Positions 1-6,020 are shown, counted from the stretch's first letter. The stretch: 6,589 nt of DNA from Chitinophaga pinensis (GCA_945897765.1 CAMDGP010000126.1:1-6589); one strand, 5' to 3'. Notes: a model not told the origin generated them from the letters alone. Numbers and translations are program-made.

Positions 1-2
1 AC

Positions 3-56
3 GTCGCCTACATAGTATGTAAGCACCATAAGTTAGACCGCAGCATGCTTGGGTGA
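3..56 (+). CDS. Possible 3' end of an upstream cassette gene (partial)
   Basis: An open frame enters from the left edge and ends with TGA at 54-56, giving the tail VAYIVCKHHKLDRSMLG. I do not recognise it, and 17 codons prove nothing alone. The support is positional: the stop lies 14 bases before the ACGGGTT that begins the left arm of the repeat site at 71. The gene of cassette 1 stops 15 bases before the same ACGGGTT, and that of cassette 2 only one base before it. A gene ending here would complete the cassette pattern. It could equally be a chance frame. Confidence 0.2.
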   Translation, partial: VAYIVCKHHKLDRSMLG

Positions 57-86
57 GATTTTCTAAAATTACGGGTTACTCGACTA

Positions 87-152
87 CGTTTTTATTATTA
101 TCTTTGGTAAAACAGAAAATAAAAATTGATAATAAAAAACTAAACATAAAAT
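87..152. other. 66-bp AT-rich insert within attC-like site 0
   Basis: This stretch is almost entirely A and T. It lies between two copies of CGACTA (81-86 and 153-158) and splits the left arm of the attC-like stem. The duplicated hexamer could be a target-site duplication or the result of slippage during replication of the hairpin. I see no terminal inverted repeats and no open reading frame in it. Confidence 0.5.
99..106 (+). promoter_or_regulatory. Candidate Bacteroidota -7 promoter box
   Basis: TATCTTTG matches the TAnnTTTG -7 consensus of the Bacteroidota primary sigma factor exactly. It lies in the AT-rich insert about 160 bases upstream of the peptidase start at 265. The expected TTTG-type -33 box is not clear: only GGGTTACT lies in the right place. 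A transcript starting here would pass through the right arm of the site and into cassette 1. A chance match in such AT-rich DNA is possible. Confidence 0.3.
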
Positions 153-264
153 CGACTAAGCAAAAGCAGCACGTACATATTCCAGAGAGCTGCCTTCGCT
201 TAGTCGAGTAACGTTATGCCTCATGCCACGAAACATCAAAACAGTAATAAAATAAATAAAACTC

Positions 265-1578
265 ATGAATAGAATAATACTTTCAATTTTGACCATGATT
301 CCATTTTTAGGTTTCGGACAGAGTTATACATCTTATTTAACTGGCAGTGCTACTGACATTGTTACCAATCCTTCTGGAGGTGTATGCTTAATGGGAGGAG
401 CAACAGAAGACGACAATGCTATGAAATGGTTTCTACAAAGAGCTAATGGAGGAGATATCTTAGTATTAAGGACAACAGGTTCTAACGGTTATAATTCCTA
501 CCTTTATTCGGGATTAGGAGTAACCGTAAATTCGGTTGAAACGATTGTTTGCAACAACGCTTTAGCAAGTAGTGACCCTTACGTCATTCAAAGAATTCAA
601 CAAGCTGAAGCGATTTGGTTCGCAGGCGGTGACCAATGGACCTATATAAATTATTGGAGAAATTCTCCCGTTGATAGTGCAATTAATCAAGCTATTCAGC
701 AAAAAAATATTGTAATTGGCGGAACTAGTGCGGGTATGGCAATACAAGGAAAGTATTATTTTTCTGCTCAATATGGAACGGTCACATCCGCTGCTGCTCT
801 TTCCAATCCATTTAATAGTCTGGTAACAGTCGATTCATCTGCATTTATTAACAATAACTTTTTAGATAATACAATAACCGACACTCATTTTGATAACCCC
901 GACAGAAAAGGCAGACTTGTAACATTTTTAGCCAGAATTCACACGGACTATGGTGTTTATGCAAATGCTATTGCTTGTGACGAATATACTGCCATATGCA
1001 TAGACACCACTGGAATAGCAAGAGTTTTTGGCGGACACCCCACATATGATGATAATGCTTACTTCATTCAGTCAAATTGTGAGCTAACAATTCAATCACC
1101 TGAAAACTGTTCATCAGGAAGTCCTTTAACGTGGAATTTGGGTGGACTAGCTTTAAAAACTTATCAAATCAAAGGAGACAGTACTGGGAGCAAAACATTT
1201 GATTTAAATACATGGCAATCTGGTTCAGGAGGCACTTGGTTCAATTGGAGCATTTCAAACGGAGTTTTTTCTGAACAAACAGGTACGGCTATAAATTGCT
1301 CACCTTTATCAGTTAATAATCTATCTGTAGATTCAGAAATAGTGATATATCCTAATCCTACAACGGACATAGTAACAATGGTATTTAATGGTGATTTCAA
1401 TTCAGAAAATCAAATATATATTTACAATAATCTTGGACAGGAAATTTATGTGCCAATCACCAATGCTAACAATCATATTGTGGCCGATTTGTGTAACTTA
1501 GACAATGGATTATATCTCATTAAAATTAATGGGGAAAAAGGGAAAATATATCAAAATAAAATAATTAAAATTCGATAG
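265..1578 (+). CDS. Secreted cyanophycinase-like peptidase (family S51) with T9SS sorting domain
   Basis: This 437-residue protein has a signal peptide at about 1-19 (MNRIILSILTMIPFLGFGQ). An S51/class I glutamine-amidotransferase-like domain follows at about 30-290. Visible family motifs are GGATED (44-49), FAGGDQ (119-124), the nucleophile elbow GGTSAGM (152-158, Ser155), DTHFDNPDRKGRL (206-218, His208) and CDEYTA (238-243, Glu240). Ser155, His208 and Glu240 correspond in order to catalytic or essential residues of cyanophycinase, which cleaves the storage polymer cyanophycin (poly-Asp with Arg side chains) into beta-Asp-Arg dipeptides. The last 80 or so residues, from DSEIVIYPNPTTD (356-368) to the basic end KIIKIR, are a type A T9SS sorting domain. 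The protein should therefore cross the outer membrane and act outside the cell or at its surface. The true substrate is not shown; another beta-aspartyl or acidic peptide is possible. It is the only gene of cassette 1. Confidence 0.85.
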   Translation: MNRIILSILTMIPFLGFGQSYTSYLTGSATDIVTNPSGGVCLMGGATEDDNAMKWFLQRANGGDILVLRTTGSNGYNSYLYSGLGVTVNSVETIVCNNALASSDPYVIQRIQQAEAIWFAGGDQWTYINYWRNSPVDSAINQAIQQKNIVIGGTSAGMAIQGKYYFSAQYGTVTSAAALSNPFNSLVTVDSSAFINNNFLDNTITDTHFDNPDRKGRLVTFLARIHTDYGVYANAIACDEYTAICIDTTGIARVFGGHPTYDDNAYFIQSNCELTIQSPENCSSGSPLTWNLGGLALKTYQIKGDSTGSKTFDLNTWQSGSGGTWFNWSISNGVFSEQTGTAINCSPLSVNNLSVDSEIVIYPNPTTDIVTMVFNGDFNSENQIYIYNNLGQEIYVPITNANNHIVADLCNLDNGLYLIKINGEKGKIYQNKIIKIR

Positions 1579-1585
1579 GCACGAA

Positions 1586-1712
1586 GGCATAACACGGGTT
1601 TGGCAAAAGTGGCGGTTCAGTGCTCCGCAGACACATTTGTGGTTAATCAAAATTTGGTTCTCCGCATCAACATTTGTGATGAAAATTGCCACCTTCGCCA
1701 ATCCCTAAAACG
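1586..1712 (+). repeat. attC-like recombination site 1 (end of cassette 1)
   Basis: The order is an R''-like box GGCATAAC (1586-1593), spacer AC, left arm GGGTTTGGCAAAAGTGGC (1596-1613), a variable middle of 74 bases, right arm GCCACCTTCGCCAATCCC (1688-1705), spacer TAAAAC, and the GTT core at 1712. The 18-base arms pair with three mismatches on the + strand. On the - strand the two A/C mismatches become G-T wobbles, leaving one. The unequal spacers (2 and 6 bases) resemble the unpaired central spacer of integron attC sites. The middle holds smaller hairpins such as CACATTTGTG and CATCA/TGATG. The site starts 8 bases after the peptidase stop codon. Confidence 0.75.
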
Positions 1713-1765
1713 TTAGCGGCAAGCAGTGGAAGACCTTTACTTATAGAATAACACGACAGAAAAAA

Positions 1766-2488
1766 ATGAAAATAGATATAACTTTTCATGTTTACACAGA
1801 CGCAAACGGTGGCGACCCGGACAGCACAAGTCCGACACTTCGCTCATATCATAATATGCTATGGAGTAAATCATTGCCAAACGGACAATCTTTTGAATTA
1901 GACGACAAAAAAAGTGGAGCATATTTATATCACAAATCGGAACTTGGAGAATTTAATTTAGGGAGCGATGCCATAACTCATTCATATCGAAATCAGACAA
2001 GAAAACAATGGTTGTTAAAACAAATTCCAAATGAAGTAAACGAACTTTTTGACATTGGTTCAACTATTGGTGCTTACTCCCTTTTTCCGAAAAATAAAAT
2101 AGACAATAAGTTTACAATCAATCAAGCTCGTGGAATAAACAACTTAATTGACGACAGGTTTGACCTGACTTTAGAATGTATCAGACTTTTTTACTCAGGA
2201 CAACTAAACCCACTTAACGACACATTTTTAAGATATAAGGACTTCTTCAACTTGTTTGACAACTTTAAAGGTTACATTGACTTCTTTTTACTCAATGACC
2301 TTGTTGACGAGAATGAAAATATTAAGTTTTACTTACCGTTTGACAATTTCAAAACAAGACCAACATTTGCGGACATAGATGAATATTTGACTTACAAAAA
2401 AAAAGTAATGGACTTCATAAAAGCACGTAACAAACGAATTGACAATTATGCTAACCAACAGACGACAGAACAAAATGCCAACCACTAA
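1766..2488 (+). CDS. Conserved protein of unknown function, probably DUF6994 family
   Basis: This 240-residue protein has no signal peptide or membrane segment, so it is probably cytoplasmic. I recognise a widespread uncharacterised bacterial family, which I believe is DUF6994. Its hallmarks here are the N-terminal GGDPDSTSPTLRSYHNMLWSK (from 15), SELGEF (58-63), TINQARG (117-123), DRFDLTLECIR (130-140) and GYIDFFLL (169-176). The family has no established biochemical role that I know of, and I assign none. The conserved core ends near residue 195. The rest is polar and low in complexity, and the last codons (NANH then TAA) run into the R'' box of the following site. ATG at 1766 is preceded by an A/G-rich stretch and opens directly onto the conserved beta-strand (KIDITFHVYTD). 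Confidence 0.8.
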   Translation: MKIDITFHVYTDANGGDPDSTSPTLRSYHNMLWSKSLPNGQSFELDDKKSGAYLYHKSELGEFNLGSDAITHSYRNQTRKQWLLKQIPNEVNELFDIGSTIGAYSLFPKNKIDNKFTINQARGINNLIDDRFDLTLECIRLFYSGQLNPLNDTFLRYKDFFNLFDNFKGYIDFFLLNDLVDENENIKFYLPFDNFKTRPTFADIDEYLTYKKKVMDFIKARNKRIDNYANQQTTEQNANH

Positions 2489-2628
2489 CACGGGTTTAGC
2501 TTCGCTGATTTTCAATTGGCAAAAGTGGCGTTTCAGTGCTCCGCAGACACATTTGTAGTTAATCAAATATGGGTTCTCCACAGCATTATTTGTGGTGGAA
2601 ATCGGCAACTTATTATAGCTGCAAAACT
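2482..2628 (+). repeat. attC-like recombination site 2 (end of cassette 2), expanded left arm
   Basis: CCACTAAC (2482-2489) and ACGGGTTT (2490-2497) match site 1. About 20 extra bases (2498-2517) then separate the two halves of the left arm before GGCAAAAGTGGCG (2518-2530) resumes. The next 40 bases, through CAGTGCTCCGCAGACACATT and GTTAATCAAA, are nearly identical to site 1. The right arm (about 2604-2627) has diverged. GTTT and AGC of the left arm can still pair with GCT and AAAC (2618-2620 and 2624-2627), so the outer stem is partly kept. The core reads CTTTA (2627-2631) where the other sites have CGTTA. Confidence 0.7.
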
Positions 2629-2688
2629 TTACCTGCAAGCTTCAGTACTGCATAGTCTTAAATTGGCTTGACTAAAAATTAAATGTAA

Positions 2689-4692
2689 ATGAAAAAACAA
2701 GTTAAAAACTATTTATTGAATATAATTACATTTATTTTGTTTGCATTTTATGTAAATGCTCAATCGACCATTTTACCAGTTAATTCCTATGGTGTTTGGG
2801 ACAGATCAAATGCCTATGACATTTCAGTTAATCCTGATTACCATTATTTAAAAGGCAAAAGTGCCGATGTAAACTGGGAAGATGTGCAACCAAATAACTC
2901 AAATCAATACGATTGGTCTGAAATTCAAACTATATTACAATCAGCTTACACTAACAATCAGATGGTTAACATAAGCGTAGGAGTTGGTCCCGATGCACCA
3001 GTTTGGATTTACGCTAATGGTGTAACTAGCGTGCTTACTAATGATACAAAACATCCAAATTGGAAAAAATATCCGTATTATTTAGACATTGATTATAAAA
3101 CATATTATTTCAATATGATAGAAAGTTTCGGCCATTTCTTGCGATCACAACCAGCAAATCTATTCAATCATATTGCATATGTTCAAGTAAAAACTGGATG
3201 CACAGGTGATGAAGTTGCCTATAAGGGGGCTCCTCTCAATTCATCTTATACTATTTCTGATAATCAATGGCGTGAATTTCGATTAGAAGTATTTGAAAAA
3301 TTTAGACTGACATTTAATACGGGGAATAGTAACACCCAAATTGGACTTCTTTTTAATAATATTGATCCTGTTGGCGAACCTTTAGAATGGCATTGGGTAA
3401 CCAATAATGTTACTTATGGATTTGGAACAAAAGGCAGTGCTTTCGCTAGAGGGCATCATCTCTCGGATGAATTAGATTTTAAAACTACTTGGACAACTTA
3501 TCTTGTTAATCCACAAGGATTACATTTATTTTCTGCAGCAGAAATGGATCAAACCTGGACTAAACCCCTTTATCAAATTAATGTGCCATTAGGCTTTTAC
3601 TGGGGTGCATTAAGTGGTCTAAATACGGGTCTTTCGGTTTGGCTTGTTACTAAAAGTGCATTGCAAGAAGCACAATCAAAACCAGAATTACATGATGTTT
3701 TTAAGCTGTTTAATAAATATTCCAAACAAGTAAATCCAAGCACTGCAGATGCTGCCTATTCCATTTTCCATGAAGGATTAAATTCTCAAAACACCATTAA
3801 ATTTCCAGAAACCATTTATGGTCAAGCCAATAAGAAAAATAAGTCTCGATATATTGCTATTTGCAATGCCTACGCAAGCCGTGGTGCTCAAATGGATGAT
3901 GTGTTTTCGGCTACTCAAGGACAAGTATATCAACGTGACCAGCAAACAGGGTATAATGATGCTGGATGGAACATTGAAGAAGGGAATTACGAAAGATGGA
4001 TAACTCAAATAAATCCAGATTTAACTTCAATTGGTCTCTTCAGAGTGAGGGGACTTATCAATACAAGCTCATCAAAGTACGACCGTTTTGCTCGTTCTTT
4101 TGAAAACAGTAGTAGTAAAGACACTATGTATTTTAAATTCGATTCGGATGTGTTTTTACTTTCAGATCCAGACAGTTTAACATTTAAAATTACGTGGCTA
4201 GATAAAAATCCAAATTCGACTTGGGCATTAAAATATTATAATTTATTAGGCTTACAAAATGCCTTAAATATAACAGGAATTGGTGACAATCAGTGGAAAA
4301 CAACTAATGTAACAATACACAATCCACTTATTAACCAAAACGGAGTTTTAGGTTCTGATTTTATTTTGGTAAATACAGATAACATTGATGATATCTTTCA
4401 TGGTATTGAGGTAGATATTTCGCGAACAGGTGCGTTAGCTTATATTGATTATAATTCTGAAAACTCTGAAACATTAATTTCCCCAAACTCGATATCGCCT
4501 ATGCTTTATTGGGATAAAAATATTGTATCAGATGAAATTATTATTTATAATTCAAAAGGGCAAGTAGTTTCAAAGGTCAATAAACCTGAAAACAATTCAT
4601 TTAGCTTAATAAATTTGGAGAAAGGGATGTATTATATTGTATTTCTTAAAGAGAAAAAAAGAGTTTTAACCAAGAAAGTAATAAAAGAATAA
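2689..4692 (+). CDS. Secreted glycoside-hydrolase-like protein with T9SS sorting domain
   Basis: This 667-residue protein has a signal peptide at about 1-25 (basic KKQVK, a hydrophobic stretch, cleavage near VNAQ-S). A (beta/alpha)8-type region follows at about 30-350. It contains VNWEDVQPNNSNQYDWSEI (61-79), a pattern typical of barrel glycosidases such as GH42-like enzymes, where the first strands carry W.D.qP....YDW. Candidate acid/base and nucleophile residues are Glu175 in KTGCTGDE and Glu285 in LFSAAEMD. This is my inference from spacing and context, not a confirmed pair. Residues about 360-590 look like one or two beta-sandwich domains. The last 65 or so residues, with SDEIIIYNSKGQVV and LEKGMYYIVF, then KKVIKE, fit a type A T9SS sorting domain. 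The protein is therefore probably released to the surface to act on a polysaccharide or glycoprotein. I cannot name the family or substrate. ATG 2689 is the only start that keeps the signal peptide intact. Confidence 0.75.
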   Translation: MKKQVKNYLLNIITFILFAFYVNAQSTILPVNSYGVWDRSNAYDISVNPDYHYLKGKSADVNWEDVQPNNSNQYDWSEIQTILQSAYTNNQMVNISVGVGPDAPVWIYANGVTSVLTNDTKHPNWKKYPYYLDIDYKTYYFNMIESFGHFLRSQPANLFNHIAYVQVKTGCTGDEVAYKGAPLNSSYTISDNQWREFRLEVFEKFRLTFNTGNSNTQIGLLFNNIDPVGEPLEWHWVTNNVTYGFGTKGSAFARGHHLSDELDFKTTWTTYLVNPQGLHLFSAAEMDQTWTKPLYQINVPLGFYWGALSGLNTGLSVWLVTKSALQEAQSKPELHDVFKLFNKYSKQVNPSTADAAYSIFHEGLNSQNTIKFPETIYGQANKKNKSRYIAICNAYASRGAQMDDVFSATQGQVYQRDQQTGYNDAGWNIEEGNYERWITQINPDLTSIGLFRVRGLINTSSSKYDRFARSFENSSSKDTMYFKFDSDVFLLSDPDSLTFKITWLDKNPNSTWALKYYNLLGLQNALNITGIGDNQWKTTNVTIHNPLINQNGVLGSDFILVNTDNIDDIFHGIEVDISRTGALAYIDYNSENSETLISPNSISPMLYWDKNIVSDEIIIYNSKGQVVSKVNKPENNSFSLINLEKGMYYIVFLKEKKRVLTKKVIKE

Positions 4693-4715
4693 CAGTTGCA
4701 ACAATTAAAAACAAA

Positions 4716-4847
4716 GCATGCAGGTAACAGAACCTACAAGAAAATGGCGGCTCCATTACTCCTCAGACGCTTTTGGGGTTAATCAAAGTTGGTTATCTGC
4801 ATTAACAGTTTTGGTATAAATCGCCAACTTCGGTTAGCAGCAAACCG
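4716..4847 (+). repeat. attC-like recombination site 3 (end of cassette 3)
   Basis: This is the most diverged copy. The R''-like box GCATGCAGGTAAC (4716-4728) is followed by AGAACC, the left-arm remnant GAAAATGGCG (4740-4749), and a middle sharing CTCAGAC and GGTTAATCAAA with sites 1 and 2. The right arm CGCCAACTTCGGTT (4822-4835) pairs as CGCCA with TGGCG and GGTT with AACC. It ends AAACCGTTATAACC with the GTT core at 4847-4849. Placement and length agree with site 1. Confidence 0.65.
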
Positions 4848-5461
4848 TTATAACCATTTGAAAAATAAAAAAATGATCAAAATAATTCTACATTTCAAGA
4901 ATAACCGAATTCTATATTTGGCAATAAGTTTTACGATAGTTTTTTTCTTTTACATAACATACATTCTGGCACCATTTAGTAACTGTTTCAAACTTGAAAC
5001 GGGTGCAAATTCATTAGGTGTTTCCTTTTCTTACAGCATAGAGTTGGTAAAGAATTTCTTTGAATCAAGGAATAAGGAACAACTTCTGTGTTACAGTGTA
5101 TTTCTTCAAATTTGGGACGTGATTTTTGCATTTGTCTATACTTTGATGTACACATCTTGGATTATGTACTTCTTCCAAAACAAGCGTTTATTTTTGATTG
5201 CTCCTATTCTTTGTATGATTACCGATTGGGCAGAGAATTACCTTGAATTATTGATGCTAGAAACCTATTTAAATTCAAGTTCAATATCCGAGTTATTAGT
5301 TTCAATAGGATCTGGAATTAACTCGTTTAAATGGATACTATCAAGTATTACTTTTCTGATAATCTTGGTTGGAATAATGATTAAATTAAAAACATTTCTA
5401 ACAAAACCTAAACTGCGTTAAATCGATATTTTAGCCGAACCGTTTTTCATCCACTTATAAC
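4848..5461 (+). mobile_element. Probable cassette 4 with a decayed right end
   Basis: It begins at the GTT core with TTATAACC (4848-4855) and carries one + strand gene after a 25-base leader. A complete partner box should read GGTTATAA. The nearest candidate is CTTATAAC (5454-5461), 33 bases after the stop codon. It is not followed by the structured repeat, so the right limit is only a guess. A last cassette with a truncated site would be fixed in place. Confidence 0.4.
4873..5421 (+). CDS. Four-helix integral membrane protein of unknown function
   Basis: This 182-residue protein starts at ATG 4873, after an A-rich AAAAATAAAAAA leader. A TTG in the same frame at 4789 would add 28 residues, but they are encoded by the attC-like site and are not credible. 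Hydrophobic segments lie at about 12-33, 77-99, 105-120 and 152-172, so it is an inner-membrane protein. Between helices 1 and 2 is a soluble loop with LGVSFSYSIE (48-57) and a charged stretch. Helix 2 starts with WD (81-82) and helix 3 runs into TDWAEN (117-122). Conserved-looking Asp and Glu in or near helices suggest a real family; I recall similar unnamed membrane proteins but cannot give a name. It is the cargo of probable cassette 4. Confidence 0.7.
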   Translation: MIKIILHFKNNRILYLAISFTIVFFFYITYILAPFSNCFKLETGANSLGVSFSYSIELVKNFFESRNKEQLLCYSVFLQIWDVIFAFVYTLMYTSWIMYFFQNKRLFLIAPILCMITDWAENYLELLMLETYLNSSSISELLVSIGSGINSFKWILSSITFLIILVGIMIKLKTFLTKPKLR

Positions 5462-5495
5462 TAGAAACTAAGTGTAACAACTAAGAAAAAAGAGA

Positions 5496-6020
5496 GTGAT
5501 ATTAATCTTATTCATTTTTCCCTTGTCAATTATTCTATTAGTAGTTTGGGCTATTACTAGGAAAAAAATAGTTGGGAAAATACTGGGTTATTTTTGGATT
5601 AGTTTGTTAGGTCTTTTTGCTCTTGGGGCAATTATTCGCTTATTGACGGACAAAAAAAATCTCGAAAAAGAAGATTATTATGGACAATATATTGTTGACC
5701 GTGACTACTTTTCTGGCCGACAATCAGACTGGCAATACAACAATTACCGCTTTGAAATAAGAGAAAACGACTCAATTTATTTCTACGTTACAGATAAGGA
5801 TAAAATTCTAAAAATATTTCGTGGGAAAATTAATACGACCAACCCAAGTCAATACATTTCGGAAAGACTAATCATAAAAATGGATCAACCAACTCACCAC
5901 ATATTGACAAGTAATCCAACTACTTATCGATGGGCATGGAGTTTCAATTTAGTTTTTTACAGTCAGAAATATAACAACGTATATTTTAAAAAAGGGAAAT
6001 GGAAACCAATAAACAATTAG
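5496..6020 (+). CDS. Small membrane-anchored protein of unknown function, non-ATG start
   Basis: This 174-residue protein has two hydrophobic segments (about 2-20 and 29-50) and a soluble domain of about 120 residues rich in Tyr, Lys and Asp. That domain contains YYGQYIVDRDYFSGRQSDWQYNNYRFEIRENDSIYFYVTD (61-100); the run YRFEI..NDSIYFY looks like a beta-rich domain seen in uncharacterised Bacteroidota proteins. No ATG is available: the frame is open only from 5478, and the first usable start is GTG at 5496. The codons just before it read L-R-K-K-R, which would make a natural positively charged N-terminus (RKKRVILILFIF), so an ATG may have been lost. It may be a chromosomal gene or the eroded last cassette. 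Its stop codon is the first stroke of the terminator hairpin. Confidence 0.65.
   Translation: MILILFIFPLSIILLVVWAITRKKIVGKILGYFWISLLGLFALGAIIRLLTDKKNLEKEDYYGQYIVDRDYFSGRQSDWQYNNYRFEIRENDSIYFYVTDKDKILKIFRGKINTTNPSQYISERLIIKMDQPTHHILTSNPTTYRWAWSFNLVFYSQKYNNVYFKKGKWKPINN

Larger units (their letters stand above)
71..213 (+). repeat. attC-like recombination site 0, interrupted by an AT-rich insert
   Basis: This site separates an off-window cassette from cassette 1. The right arm (189-212) reads GCTGC, CTTC, GCTTAGTCG, AGTAAC and is followed by the GTT core at 213-215. It aligns with the right arm of the site at 1688-1712, sharing CCTTCGC and AACGTTA. The left arm is CGACTAAGC-AAAA-GCAGC (153-170), and the apical loop is only 18 nt (171-188) where the other sites have about 75. 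GTTACTCGACTA at 75-86 is the exact reverse complement of TAGTCGAGTAAC at 201-212, so the original left arm apparently began at 75. It was split by 87-152, with CGACTA present on both sides of the insert. With the insert removed, the arms pair over about 24 positions with only the two A/C mismatches of the AAAA/CTTC block. Those become G-T wobbles on the - strand. Confidence 0.65.
214..1712 (+). mobile_element. Integron-like gene cassette 1
   Basis: The left boundary is the G/TT core at 213-215 and the right boundary the same core at 1712-1714. The first bases, TTATGCC (214-220), are the reverse complement of GGCATAA (1586-1592) just after the gene. The pairing continues: TTATGCCTCATGCC at the start matches GGCACGAAGGCATAA at the end with one bulge and one mismatch, and that mismatch is a G-T wobble on the - strand. 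A circle of this segment would thus rebuild a complete attC stem, as a free integron cassette does. It is about 1.5 kb, holds one gene, and has a leader of only 51 bases before the start codon. Confidence 0.7.
1713..2628 (+). mobile_element. Integron-like gene cassette 2
   Basis: It starts at the core of site 1 with TTAGCGG (1713-1719). The matching box after its gene is CCACTAAC (2482-2489), complementary except for one position that is a G-T wobble on the - strand. The right boundary is inferred at 2628/2629, where the expected G of the GTT core is a T. It is 916 bp long and carries one gene with a 53-base leader. Confidence 0.65.
2629..4847 (+). mobile_element. Integron-like gene cassette 3 (large)
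   Basis: The first bases TTACCTGC (2629-2636) are the exact reverse complement of GCAGGTAA (4720-4727) after the gene. Extending to 12 bases (2629-2640 with 4716-4727) leaves one mismatch. This cassette-specific pair differs from those of cassettes 1 and 2. The right boundary is the GTT core at 4847-4849. At 2219 bp it is large for a cassette, with one gene and a 60-base leader. Confidence 0.7.

Noticed and set aside
562..771. - strand frame of 69 codons inside the peptidase gene, and similar - strand frames at 1164-1400, 1737-1922 and 3778-4008
   Set aside because: All lie antisense within clearly coding genes or leaders, with no recognisable domains. They are shadows.
1510..1701. 63-codon open frame on the - strand, sharing a peptide (INHKCVCGALNRHFCQ) with another - strand frame at 2333-2638 (INYKCVCGALKRHFCQ)
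   Set aside because: The similarity comes from the attC-like repeats at 1586-1712 and 2482-2628, which both frames cross. They overlap real genes antisense and have no common start or family.
3818..4003. 61-codon + strand frame inside the glycoside-hydrolase-like gene
   Set aside because: It lies in another frame of a long intact gene and has no family resemblance.
1586..4847. The three repeats as copies of a MITE or REP-like element
   Set aside because: A transposed element would have the same ends in every copy. Here the outer boxes change from copy to copy and match the far end of the same cassette, which fits cassette recombination better.
71..4855. CRISPR array
   Set aside because: The repeats are about 130 bp, diverged, 0.9 to 2.2 kb apart and separated by genes. 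Nothing resembles short identical direct repeats with spacers.
4789..4872. 28-residue N-terminal extension of the four-helix membrane protein from a TTG start
   Set aside because: The extension is encoded by the recombination site itself and is unrelated to the membrane protein. ATG 4873 follows an A-rich leader and opens directly before the first helix.
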